DNA of 64,000 nt from Toxotes chatareus (taxonomy: Eukaryota > Chordata > Actinopteri > Toxotidae), in the NCBI GenBank assembly GCA_016801885.1, contig CM028891.1, forward strand, positions 9,965,517 through 10,029,516, read 5' to 3'. Shown in pieces: positions 49,602 through 62,133 of the stretch (position 1 is the stretch's first letter; the number at the start of each line of letters is the position of its first letter). The notes under the pieces are model-generated. The model had not been told where the DNA came from. It searched no databases and saw nothing but the letters and a program-made list of their open reading frames with translations. The translations under genes and the position numbers were made by a program.

Positions 49602-52600
49602 ATGGGGATCCGAAAAAAGACTAACAAGAATCCACCGGTGCTGAGCCATGAGTTTGTCATCCAGAACCATGCAGACATTGTTTCCTGTGTTGCTATGGTG
49701 TTTCTCCTCGGGCTGATGTTTGAGGTAAGTCCCGTCCACATGTGGACTGGGTTTTTAATTGTGGACCACGAGGGGATGCTGGGCTGACCCAGCAGAGGGA
49801 CCCGGGGTAGCCAGGACGCCGAATACTCCCCATCTGTTCTCCTGGAAACTGACATGGCTGTCCGATCTATTCTTCACACTACTTCCTCTCTTGATCGAAA
49901 GTTTTCTGTGAACGATGGCCCCGCTTTTGTTTTGTCTTTTTCCCCCGATCGAGATTATCAACTCGTTCGTTTTGCTTGGTCTTTTCAGTAAGATCGGTTC
50001 TTTTAAATTATAATTTTTTTTTAATTAAAGCGATGTGAGGAACTAGTGTTCACTTTCCATCTGGCTGCTTCCCATGTTGAAATCGATATTTTCAAAGCAC
50101 TCGTCCAGGGGCCCCGCGGTTTGATCATATATATATATATAAAAAAAAAAAGCAAAGTTACTTTTGTGCAACAGTATAAGTCGGGGTACTTGAGTATGTT
50201 GCAGGTTTGCAACACTGCATCGATCTTGGTACCATATTGTGCAACACTCTGGACTCGGTTAGTTTATGCGTAGATGTGTTACGTGGCAATCATACAGCGA
50301 CTGAGAGGGCTGTCATCATCACTGAAACCCGCTTGCACCAAATCTGAAAGTTGGTCCTTGGAACCAACGAGCGACTTAAAAAAAATAAATAAATAAAACT
50401 CGATCCTGGGGGCGAAGGCCTGAAAACCGGGACCTGTTCACACAGCATGATATGCTCCACGCCGGTCTGCTTTCACTCATATTTGGGCTTCGTTTTTTAA
50501 AGTATGTTGCATCCTCAGTGAAAAGCAGCGCCATTGGCGTCAAGGGGCCCATCATTTAACCTGCTTCCTGTTTTCATTTTTCAAATTAAAATTCCCGTTT
50601 ACTAACTTATTATTGCAACAAATGTGAGTACCGCGCTGACAGCATTTTAAAAGACAACATTTCCCACCGCAGTTTAGTTTCGGGGGTTAGAGCTGCGTGT
50701 ATTTAATATCAGTTTGTTGCCCACGTAGCTCTTTTGTTGTGAAGGGGGACTGTGCAACTTCCTATTTTAACCTCGTCATTTGGATGTCTTGAAGCAGCTT
50801 TATTCCCCTTTCCTTCCTATACATTTTTTTGGTTGGATCATATCAGTCATATTGCAGCTATGTAATTATACTAATAACTTATTATACTGACAACTTGTTA
50901 TCCAAAACAGAAATAAGAAAAGCAACTAATGTATTCCTGTATCTATTCTATTCTTTTTTCTATTTATTCTCTTCCCCAGTCCCTTAAAAAAGGAGTCTGC
51001 AATGTTTCTTCATCTTTTTTTCTAGTCTTACAATGTGGTTTCTTAGTTTGATATATATATATTTTTTTATTATAAGCCTCAATTTGCTATAAGACATTGC
51101 TAAGATAAAACATGCTATGATTTTGAAACAATTAATTGTTTTTAAAGCTTAAAATCACAATCACTCCATTACAGGTCTTGCAGGGAGTCCATGATATATT
51201 AATACAATGCTCCACATTTTAAGTAACCATTGTAACCTGTTGGGTAATTGCAGTTTGGTGACATCCTTGTTTAAGTGACTGTCACATATGTGCATGTGTG
51301 CATGCTGTCATTACTAATATGTAATGACTGCATAATAATAATAATAATTTTTTTTTTTTTTACATCCACAGGTCACCTCAAAGTTTGCAGTGTTATTCAT
51401 TACTGTCCAGTACAATGTCACCATTTCAGCAAACGGTAAGTTGAGCATAAAATTGATAGTTATAGGACGTGTGGTGAGAACAGATTGTTTCAGATGAGGT
51501 GTGGATGTGTTAAGGGTAATAGTGTGAGGTTCGGCTTTAACGTATAATGCAGCATTTTCTCAGAGTTGTCTTGCTGGAAGCCTCTCATTTGGATTCTGGA
51601 GCGGTACTTGCGTGGCCTTACACAAACCCATTTGAGAGCTCTTTTTTTTCCCTTTGGAGCTAAATTTAGTCCGCCTGATTTATAAAGTTCTCTTGTGGCA
51701 AGGTTGTGCCGGGCGAATTTGGGCTAAGGTGTAATATAGGCCTCTCAATTCAAGTCCTTCTCATTTCAAGGTTAACAGTTTCTTTGCCAACTTCTGATAC
51801 CACTGAAAGAATGTACAACCTCAGAGCTTTTTCAAACTCTGCTTAACAGGCTGCAGGTCTGCAAGCTGCAAGCCGGTGATTCAGTTCTTATCTACCACTT
51901 ACCTGCCTCTGTAACTTATTTACAGCCTGTATCAAATACAGCAAATAACACATAGAACCTAAATCTCTCTGCAGTGAAACAGATGGGATGATGTTGTGTT
52001 TTTTCAGTCCTGACTTTTACAAGTGATTGGACTGATTTCTTTCTGTGGTTGCGTAAGCCTTGAGCCACAAGCTTTCTCAAACTATGTGCCCATGTATCGT
52101 CTGTCTCTGTGCTACACCACATCACATTATTCAGTGCTTCGCAAATATCAAATTGCAGGCCGCATAGATAACATGTAACTTCGGACAGACAGAGGAGGCT
52201 CTGTGTGTGATAGTTACTGTGCTGATACAGTCTGCGAGTCTGGCATTTTCAGGATGGTGTAATACAGCACAGTCGAGACTCCCTAATCCAAACGCCTCAC
52301 CTCAGGACTTAAGGTTCTTAAACCTGTGCATCACTTGGCTCAATTGAATTAGAATGGCTCGACAGTTCATGTCTTGTGTCAGAAACCTGCGGCAACTGGG
52401 TACATTCCACGTTGTGATGTGAATGAAACACGTTACTACATAAAAGCAGAATTTAAAAAACAAATTGTGGTCATCATGATGACTCTGCACAACTTGTGTG
52501 TGTGTGTGTGTCTGGGTGTGTGCGCTGCAGAAGGCCCAGAGGAGACAGCTGTGAACCACTTCCACCACGGCATCAAGGACTTGGCCACGATCTTTTTCTA

Positions 52601-55245
52601 CATGCTGGTGGCCATCATCATGCACGCCATCATCCAGGAATATGTGCTGGATGTAAGTCAGACGAGTGTGCACACACTCGAATATACAGACTTGAATCTC
52701 TGTGACCAGTACAACAATGTTTATTGTTATTCATTTTGGCAGAAAATCAACAGGAAGAAGCATTTCTCTAAAACCAAGCACAGCAAGTTCAACGAGTCGG
52801 GCCAGCTCAGCGCATTCTACTTATTCTCCTTCGGCTGGGGCACAAGCATCCTGCTCTCTGTACGTACAGTAGCTAAGCTGGTATTGCTATTGTTTACAAA
52901 TGTTATAAGCCCCAGAACTGTCCGTGATTGTAATTTAAATGCCCTCTGCTGCTCTTAGGAAAATCTCCTATCCAATCCAGTCGCCCTGTGGGAGGGATAT
53001 CCCCATACACTGATGCCGTAAGTAGGCACATTCTCTCTAAACTACAGCGTTGTGCGAAGGTTATATGATGTGCATTTTGGTGCTTGTTATTCTGTTGTTT
53101 GTTGATTATTTTACAGGAAATTTAAGTGTGGGTGCGTCGTATTACTTTTAATGTGGTAACTCCTGATTTCATTCAGATTCCAGATGAAATTCTACTTCAT
53201 TTGTCAGCTGGGCTACTGGTTACACGCTCTCCCAGAGTTGTACTTCCAAAAGACAAAGAAGGTAAGTGTGTGTTTGGTGGGCCCATCATTTGTGGTCATC
53301 ATGGTATAGTGTGACGTACTGTAGCTTCTGTTTGGACCCCGAGGCTATTTCCTGTTTGACTTCCTCGGTTGTGTTGCATTGTCTCAAATAATCATACTCC
53401 TTTTGCCTAATTCTACGTGCACAGCCACACTGCTGTAAATATTTTGACCATTTTTGGCCTCTCATCCTTTGTGTTTACGGTTTAGGAGGATATTCCGCGC
53501 CAGCTTGTGTACATCTTCCTGTACCTGGTCCACATTGCAGGCGCCTACATTCTTAAGTAAGAGCTGCTGTTTGAGAAAGGTTGAAATTATGTTTTTGACT
53601 GCTTGGAGCCTGTGACATTTCTCTCGTGTTTGTACTCTGCCCTTCAGGAGAAAGTTACAAGCAAAGCAACACTGTTTGCAGTCTGAACAGAACCTGAAGC
53701 CTGTCGAGTGGTGTACCACTGTGTTGTTCCTGTCAGTTGTAATAAAGGAGAATCATGTCTCCTCATGTCTTTCAGTCTGAACCGTCTGTGTCTGGTCCTG
53801 CTTGTGTTGCACTACTTTGTAGAGCTGCTCTTCCACGTTTCCCGTCTCATCTACTTCAGCTATGAAAACAGACAAATGGGGTGAGTTCTCATTTCCTCCT
53901 TTTTTTGTGGTGCATGCTAATCATTTGTATGCATGTTTTTAAAAAAGCCCTACACGACATTTTTACCTACTAAGAATTGACCGACGGCGAGAGGTCTCAA
54001 ATGCATCACCATGCTCATCCTCTCGTCTTCCAGTTTCACCATATGGGCCGTGTTGTTTGTCCTCGGACGGCTGCTCACCCTATCCTTGTCTGTCCTCACC
54101 GTGGGCTTTGGCCTCGCCACAGCTGAGAATCAAGGCTTTGATTTGGCCACCGGAAACTTTAACATTCTTTTTGTGCGGTAAGTGTGTCAGAGAAGAGAAA
54201 TGGGAACAGCTAAACCTAAAATCTTTTTTTAAAATGTACAGTTCATCGACCCACCAAAAAACCCCAAAAAACCCCCATCCACTTTATTACATTGAGAGCT
54301 TAAATCAACGTGTCAAGATCATCTGATAACATCAGGTTAGCTGCTTGCTGTAGAATAAAGAAACAAGTGCTTCTTTCTAGACTCACCATGTAGCCCTGAG
54401 GTTCAACAATCATACAGGAAGAGCTCCATTGTAGAAGAAGAAGAAGAAGAAGAGAGTTGTTCACCAACACCAGCTATGAATGAAATGTAACCATGCCAAT
54501 GAGATAATTCTTCCTCTGTTGCTGTTTCCACACACACAATCTCATATTTCTTTCTCTAGAGATAATAAAATTTATTGTGGCATTGTTAGAAAACAAAACC
54601 CTAAACTTTTTATGGCTTCATAACAGACTGCTTTGAATATTGATTATCTGTGAATGACTAACATTTCAGAGTAGAACTTGTTATTTTGTAACATTCATGC
54701 TTTTAATGACCTTTTGACTGTTTCCTCTTTCTACCAGAATAACTGTCCTGGCCGCTATCTGCCTCACTCAGGCCTTCATGATGTGGAAATTTATCAACTT
54801 TCAGCTGCGCCGGTGGAGAGAGCATGCCCAACCTCAGACCTTGAAAAAGAAACAAGTTCCTTCCAAGAGCAAATCAAAGAAAGACAAAGGTGAGGGAACG
54901 AGGACGTAGGATGGAGTGTGTTTACTTGTGTGTGTTTAAGTACCACACGTTTTCCCAAACGGTAAAATGAATAACAAAACACAGGCTCCTTAAACGAAAC
55001 ACGCAAAAGCCAAACACAAAGTCAAAGAAGAGGAAGGTATTAAAATAAGGTGGCATATTGGAGAATACAAGTCATACTTTCATTTCTTCACACGAAACAA
55101 CATATTAAATGCATCATATCCGTGCTTACCTGCTCTTTACATGGGACTAACTTAGACGTGTGCTTCGTTTTCAGCCAACGGAGTAAATGGAGTGAACTCC
55201 CATGGAGCTGATTCACCAAGAGCAAGAAAAGAGAAGTCCTCATAA
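49602..55245 (+). CDS. tram1: Translocating chain-associated membrane protein 1 (TRAM1), eleven coding exons
   Basis: Exons are 49,602-49,724, 51,372-51,435, 52,531-52,652, 52,743-52,859, 52,959-53,017, 53,177-53,261, 53,486-53,556, 53,776-53,880, 54,034-54,177, 54,738-54,889 and 55,175-55,245. All have GT/AG borders and the reading frame is kept throughout, giving 370 residues against about 374 in human TRAM1. The start MGIRKKTNKNPPVLSHEFV matches the family N terminus. TRAM1 sits in the ER membrane beside the Sec61 channel and helps signal sequences and membrane segments of nascent chains enter the bilayer. Visible features are a first membrane segment at about 24-40, the lumenal glycosylation site N56-V-T (conserved with human), and a TLC (TRAM-LAG1-CLN8) domain over roughly residues 115-325. 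There are about eight membrane segments in all, and a lysine-rich cytosolic tail ends in EKSS. The last intron separates the basic tail. TRAM2 and TRAM1L1 are paralogues; the sequence is clearly closest to TRAM1. Confidence 0.96.
51336..51371 (+). repeat. (AAT)n plus poly(T) tract at the acceptor of tram1 exon 2
   Basis: Repeated ATA/ATAAT units are followed by about 14 T and ACATCCACAG. The T-run supplies the pyrimidine tract of the splice acceptor. Confidence 0.8.
52496..52530 (+). repeat. (GT)n at the acceptor of tram1 exon 3
   Basis: A TG repeat (about 20 bases, then GGTGTGTGCGCTGCAG) occupies the position where a polypyrimidine tract is normally found just before exon 3. Confidence 0.85.
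54437..54455. repeat. (GAA)n short tandem repeat in tram1 intron 9
   Basis: About six AAG/GAA units lie within the intron between exons 9 and 10, in an A-rich context. Confidence 0.85.
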
Positions 55246-56892
55246 ATACATTCCCCTCAGCCCATCCTGTCACCCCCTTCTCAAAGAGCCGTCTCTCTTC
55301 CCGTGCCTCTGTGGCTGTGCCCAACCAACAGACCCTCCGGTTCTCCACCATGATAAGCATTTTCAGCTCCCACACAGGACTGACCTCCCAGCTGGACTTC
55401 AGAGGGCCAGAATGCATTTAGCTTTGCTTGTCACCAGTCGTCCAGCACGCCTTGATTTGAGAATCATTGCTCCGCTGTGCCATTTCGAATGAAAAGAAAA
55501 AGAAAAACAAATTCAGAAATAAACTATGAAAAAAAAGACCTTATTTAAGAAGTGCCTATTGATACGGATTGTTTTGTACAGGGTGTTGTAATTTTAAAAT
55601 TTCAGGAATGATGACTTCAGTGTTTAATGTTTCTCCAAGTCAGGCCATTTCATGATTTTCCTAAATACTGTGTATGCCAGCTTGTGTTTTATTTCCATTT
55701 TGTTTTTTTTTTTTTGATATCTTCCAGCTCAGCTCTTCTTCTTTTCCATGAACTTCTGTCTCTTGTTTTGCAACCATTGTATGAAGTTTATGAATTTCCT
55801 TGTGATATCTTGTTATTTTTCCATGACTGGAGATTGCATACAGTCTTATTATAATCTCCATCTTTAGGATATGGCTGGGTTTCGTGACCACAGACTGTTC
55901 AAACCCGCACAGCAAGACATTGTTGCTGTGTTTTCACCACGTCACTCACCAACACACCTTAGACAGAAAGAGAGGTAGAACATGGAAGTGGTTTTCAAAA
56001 ACCCACTCATGGATAGAATAAGGGAGAAATAACCAAGGAAAACCAGAGACATCACCCTGTAATCCTAAAGAAGATTCACTGCTCAGTATTGTGCAAAATG
56101 TCCAGCAAAGACAAAGTATTTAATTATTACAGTTCAGAACTGCTTTGTAATCACAACAGAACATGTCCCTTGCCATGCAATTAAACTGAATCTATTGCAG
56201 TTCCACCTGCAATACTGTTAATGAATAAACATACCTCATGCTTTAGTTTTGAGTGATTATAATATCAATTTATTAGAGATGGAAAGGACAGAATCAGGCG
56301 AAACATCCCTTTAGCTAGTTAAACTGAACCTTGTATGTCCCCCTTCTTTTGTTTTTCAGTAAAATGGGTTCATTGTATTTGTTTGACCTTGCACATTATT
56401 GCTTATCTTAAAATGTTCCTGAGAATGATTTGTGAAAGCATGGACCGGAAACAAGAAAACCATATTTTGCTTGGCTTTACCCAAAACCCACTACTGACTG
56501 TGCCAAATGAGTCTTGAATTGATTGGTGATATATGCCTTTTTTTGTGTGCGTAAAATGAATTTACAAAGCAATACAGTGCAGTCAACTGTGTTGTAAGAA
56601 TCAATCACCTAGGTAACACTGGCTTATTCTAAAGAATAAACCCATTTACTAATTTTAGATGTACAGCAATGAGTCATGGTTCCCCCCCTCCCGTACGTCA
56701 GAAGTGGTTGCGGTTTTCTCAACTTCTCCTGAGGATTTATCTAATCTGCAAAGGAATAAAATGTTTTATTGAAAATGGGAGCTATCCAAATTATTATTTG
56801 GCTGTGTTAGCAGCGGCATGTACTTTATATGTCTTATATTTTGTCTTGGGATACATGCCACAAACAAATAAAAAAAAAAAAAAAAAAAAAAT
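55246..56892 (+). other. Probable tram1 3' UTR
   Basis: No coding frame follows the stop. AATAAA hexamers lie at 55,518-55,523, 56,224-56,229, 56,635-56,640 and 56,867-56,872, so several 3' ends are possible, from about 0.3 to 1.6 kb. The last is followed at once by about 20 A residues (to 56,891) encoded in the genome. AT-rich and U-rich stretches between them are typical of a long 3' UTR. Confidence 0.55.
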
Positions 56893-57740
56893 ATTATTAT
56901 TAAAATTGGAGCATGGTGTTATGTAAGAGAAGGCCTGGTGATTATTTTGTTCCCAAACAAGATTGCTAAAAACAAAACCAAAAAGGAGAAATAATTAAAT
57001 GTCACTATAAATACTGAGGTCATCAGTTCTTTCCACATTTGGCTGTGGTACAATTTAAGATAAGTTAGAAACCACGGTGGTGGCGCTTCGCCTTTTCGCC
57101 GCATAGTGGCGGTGTTGCACAGGTTTTGCAGGAGAGAAAATCGCTCGTTGCTTTGATCCGCGGATAGTTGACCACACAGTGAAAACCAAGCTCGGGTAGA
57201 AGAAGGGACGCCGTTAATTTTAAATTCTCCAAAACGTGTAATCTCTGCTTACCATTTGTGTTTGAACACATATAGTTCACTTTTCAAAATAGCCACCGAA
57301 GTGACATGGCTTTAAAAAAAAATCTTGCCACCATTGCACATTTTTTTCCTCATCACTCGTTACTGTCAGTGATTAGTGTTATAGCAACAGTGATATCTTA
57401 AAATTAACTAGACTCGATTGAAATTGTGCTTGAGTGATGACTGCTTTCCTTTTACCATCCCTTTTTTTACCCCCTCACACGTTATTTTATAGGCTGACAT
57501 AAATCTTTATGACCGTCAATTCACACACAGTGGTGTAGATGTACCAGCGTAACATTTATATCACACTTAATACAATTTGTTTTTAAATATATATATAATC
57601 AGAAACCTAAGTTAGGATGTGTGGGGGTCACAGTTGGACCACAATGAGAACCACGACCACAACACACATTCTAAAACATTACTGACATTCGTGACACAGT
57701 CGCTGTTTCTTTACAAGTAACTGTAAGAGGCTGTCAAATT
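56893..57740. other. Intergenic, no gene recognised
   Basis: Short intergenic stretch between tram1 and the CpG-rich zone. No supported coding frame. A small CpG-rich patch lies at 57,070-57,180. Confidence 0.5.
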
Positions 57741-57744
57741 AAAT

Positions 57745-58650
57745 ATCGACGAGCTGATGCCGCTGAATCAATTTGCGAGCACCGTGTCACCCTAACAGGT
57801 AAATCGCCGTAGGGGTTGCCCACGAACCCCTCGGCGGTAACTGAGTCGATACTGCTGGAGCCCCGTGATGTGGTTTGGTGTGGGGGAGGATAGCACCAGC
57901 CAGATAAACACTCAGTATTGGTTTGCAGAGCAGGAGTAACATGGCGGCACAGTTAGCCAGCAGAAATGTTGTTTCACTACCGCGAAGGTCAGAGCTGCTT
58001 CTGATAAACGGAATTTAACAGCGAGGACACGGCCGAAAGTATTAAATCGTAAGTAGCCACACGCGTTGGTGCTCGTTGTAGAGACGGGACATGGTGTTTT
58101 GGTTGTGAAATCCATGATCCAGTGCGAGGTCTTCAATCTCGGTTGAGTGTCTGTCTGGCACAGGCTCTCCCTTCGGCGTTAGCTTATTAGCAAGCGTTAG
58201 CTTCTTGGCTAAGCTCGCCGTTTGTGTCAATAGTGTTTTCTGCAGCAAACTCAATTAGACGGCTCGGACAGCGAGCTTGCAAGCGAGTTATTGCAATGTT
58301 TATGAGTCGTTTTTTATTCGGTGGCGGTACGGCCACATGGACATTTAACGTAAAGTGAAATGTAACCTGCACAATACTTTCATATGTCATTGTTTTTTTG
58401 TGCTGAGTGAGCAAGTGACCGTGCATACAACACCGGGCGAAGTTCGCCAGTATAGCAGGAACGTAGTTAGCATGCTAACTGTTTAGCCGCAGGCTAGTCT
58501 GACTGGTTGAGCGTCGTTGTCAGAATATATGAGTGAGGCAGGACAGTTCTCACCACCATGTGTTTGAGCGGGCTGTTAACCTTGGTTGTTGTATTGTTTA
58601 CCATGCCTCTTCACCGTTTGCTACGTTAGGTAAGTTGACGGAATTTCTAC
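57745..58650 (+). promoter_or_regulatory. CpG-rich promoter-like zone, candidate first exon of the next gene (ncoa2 by synteny)
   Basis: CpG dinucleotides are conspicuously more frequent than in neighbouring DNA. Strong donors occur on the plus strand at 58,048|58,049 (AAATC|GTAAGTAG) and 58,629|58,630 (TTAG|GTAAGTTG), as expected for untranslated first exons. GCGTTAGCTT is repeated near 58,177 and 58,195. In human the next gene past TRAM1, transcribed in the same direction, is NCOA2, whose first exons are non-coding. No coding sequence confirms this, so the gene identity and the strand are inference. Confidence 0.4.
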
Positions 58651-61623
58651 ATTTGTTCAGGATGCAGGGACCGTTCTCTCTCTCTCTTTTTTTTTGCTGA
58701 ACTAATGCTCTCTTGTGTTTGGTTGGGGTTGCTGTGCATTGTCGAGGTGCTCTACTGATGGGGCTAGTTAGCAGCTAAGCCACAATGTGAACTCTTTGAC
58801 AACCTACACCAGCCGTTTCAAACATTTGAGAAAAGTATTCTGAAAGTTGTCCGTGGTTCTGCGCTCAAAGACTGGGGGAGGAAAGGTCTGCAGGGCGCTT
58901 TGCAGCTCGTGGGGACATTGCTTTCCAAAAATGTCAGAAAACTTAAAAATAATCTTTAAAATAATTAGGTGGCAGTGCACTTGTTAGAGGCTCACGTAGG
59001 CTTTGTTGTGGAGCTAAACAGAGGCAGGACCTTTAACTGAGTACGGAAGAGGATGTGTGAAAATGTAAGGCACTAATGCAGTATGGAGGAACGCAGCTTA
59101 GAGGGCTGACTTGTGTGTTGCATTGTTGTGCTTGTGTTGAGAGTGCAGTGCACTGCCTCTGAAGGCTGTCCTGTTCGGCTGATTCAGGACTATACAGGCA
59201 GACAGCTTTTGCCATTTCAATGATTGTCAACGCTCCTCTCAGTAATGCTGGGGGAACGCATCCCTGGAACCAGTTGAGCAGTTTCTGTTGCATCACTCTG
59301 CCCACCTGATGGTGCACGGTATTCGTGTCACATCACTGATATGAGATTTAACATGACATGTTGTTCAGCTGCGGTTTGGCTGCGACTTTGGGGCTCCTGT
59401 GAAGATGTGTTGTGATGGATTTCAGTCAGATCTGCCCCCGAGGCATATGCAAAGTAAACTCTCAGTAAGTCTTAACTGAAACACCATTGGCATGTGCTTC
59501 ATGTTTTGGCCAGAGTGTATACAATGAGGAGTTTAAAGATGTGTGTTTATTCCTGTCAAATGCATGCATGTGTTGCCTGTTAACCACTTAAAACACGCTA
59601 CTGCTGCCAGCCTGAAAAACATTTTATCTCCAAGGCATAGTGCCTGAACTTATTGACTTTTTAATTTGCAGTGTAACAAAACTCACATTCTTCAAGTTTT
59701 TTTTTTCTTTGGATAGTGAGAGATCAAACTGTTTGTCCTTGAAAGACAGGACAAGTCAAGAAGTAAAATTTCCTGCTAAACTGACCTGATTTTAATTTTG
59801 AGAGCGTGTTAGATGAGGACATGGAGCAGGCATATGGTGTCTCTGTGAAAGCCCCTCTCCTAGTTACAAGGAATGCAGTCTGTTCCAGATGCAAGCATGT
59901 GTTTATACAGTATGTAGTCTTGCACAAGCTTTTGTTGGTTGTTTTATGTTTAGGTAGAAGTCCACTAAACTGAATTAAGAATCATATAACAGGGCTATTG
60001 TCTTTGCCTCATCTTGGAAAAATTAGTTTTATGTAATTTCAGCATAACATAAAAATAATGTGTTCTGCTGCATGCCAGAGAATGACTGATCGCAACAGTC
60101 CAGGAATTCTTGCAAGTGTTTATAACTACCTATATGTGGATATTTATAACTGACTGAAGGTTTTCTTATGTTGACTTAGCTCAGTTCACGTAATGAGTAT
60201 GATCTAGAAGTAGTTCTTTCCCTGAACACACTGTAAAACACTACTGTAGCAACAGGTGTGTGATAGAGTAATTCCCAGCTTGTCACGTCATTCGACAACA
60301 ACCTCTACGTCCACATTCTATTCTCATTCTGGTTAGTTGTCTTGTCCTCTCACTCTGTGCTCCACCAATCCCTGCAGTTTCCTTCACACACCTCCATCTT
60401 TTTATATTGCTGTTTAGCTCTCCATGTTCAGTGTGTGTTCATAATTCCATAAAACAAAGCAGCAGGTTCCAGTGCACTTGGAGACGAACCTATCATCTTG
60501 TAATCGCAGGCTTTTGCCCTGTGATAGGTTGCTTTGTTACATCACCTGAGTGATACTGTAATCATTTTGACCCTTGTTCTGTGGCAAACGCTGCCAGTTC
60601 TTTGGTTGTTGCCGGTCACTGTTGGACTAATATGTTAGTCCAGTAATGAGTTTTTTGTACTTCAGCCCTGCTGTAATGTCAAATTAAATGTAGTTTTAAT
60701 CCTTTGTGATTTACGTAAGCTTTTTAAAGTCTTCACAACATCAAAAATGCCAAATTTCTTTGGTTCCATCTTCTCTCATGTGAATATTTGCAGGTTTCTT
60801 TAGTCTGCTAGGATTGTAAACTGAATATCTTTGGGTTTTGGACTACATGTCAAACAGAGCCCTATACAGGGACCTTCTGAGATAATTAATAATTGTTGAG
60901 GTTGTCTGTGTTCTCAATTCTCATCTCATTTTTCCTTTTTTTCCCCTCTTTTTCTTCCTTTTTTGAGTCAAATTAAATTTATACTTGGTATTCATACATT
61001 GATTGAATTTTTTTTTTCTCACAAATTCAAGTGAAATTTGGAGTTTTTTTTTTTTAAATTCCAAATAAGCGCATTGCATGACACACAAAATGAATGTGGA
61101 GGTGAATTTCTAATCGCATGAGGTCGCCATGTAATTCTGGCCCATTGTTGTAAGGGCATTAGGGTTTATTTAAGCAACTGAACTTATTTCAGGCTTGCAA
61201 CCAAAGCCCCATTCAAATCATAATCAGTTTTAGAAGAATGAACACATTCACAACACTCACCTCTACGCCTTTGACTCATTACTGGAACTCTTCAGAAAAA
61301 CCTGCACTTTTAGAAGTGCCACATTCTGTATCATCTTAAGGCTTAAGATTACGTATGACACCTAAACAATGTAAGAAACATTTCTTATAAAATTATGACA
61401 TGAATCCCTGTCACATTTTACCAGTCAACTACACTGCTCCTCTTGTTTCCACGCACTTTTCTTTGCTAACAATATTAAGTTGACTCATTTGAACCAGGCT
61501 GGAAAATGACATCCCTGTCTCTACCGCTTAGTATGGCCACTTCCTGAACTACACCATGCCCCTCTGTCTTGCACAGGCTCTTTAATGTGTACTGCTGGGT
61601 TCCTTTTAAAAAAAAAAAAATGT

Positions 61624-61663
61624 TCAGTGCTGTATGTTGTCAAATGACAACATACAGCACTGA
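61624..61663. repeat. Perfect hairpin, 19-base arms, two-base loop
   Basis: TCAGTGCTGTATGTTGTCA (61,624-61,642) is followed by AA and then its exact reverse complement (61,645-61,663). It is preceded by an A-run at 61,608-61,620. Confidence 0.93.
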
Positions 61664-62119
61664 GAGGCTGATAGGAATCTGGGCTTTCATAAGGATGTTG
61701 CAAAGTGTTACTGCCCTTGCTCAAATCTGCACATTCCACTCAAGGAGTTATTGCTTTGCCTTCGGCAAAGTCTACTCTGGCCAGAGCAGTTAAAGGCAAT
61801 TTGTGAAGGGATGGAATTATTAACATTTCCCACTCTTTGATTTATGTTTTTCAAATTAATAAATTACATTCAGCGGCTGAGCCCAAACTGGAAGATACAG
61901 TAGAGTTTCGGTGTGCGATAAGACAAGTCAAACAAACATACAAGATACCGTTTGGCTTCCACTCAAGTTTAGTTGTAACAAATGGAGAGACACTGTGTTG
62001 TCTGTCCATCACATGCTGTATAAGGTCCACTGTGTGTTCTTGACATGATGCACCCCTCCCCCCTGGTATCTGTTTGCCTTGTCTCACTGGGCATCTCACC
62101 CTGCTGGTTCTGCGTCTGT

Positions 62120-62133
62120 GTTGTCATGGAAAC
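62120..62133. promoter_or_regulatory. X-box (RFX-binding) like motif
   Basis: GTTGTCATGGAAAC, or GTTTCCATGACAAC on the minus strand, fits the palindromic RFX X-box pattern RYYNYY-N2-RRNRAC. It lies about 4 kb downstream of the CpG-rich zone. A weaker half-match, GTTGCCATGAC, lies near 21,459. Confidence 0.3.
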
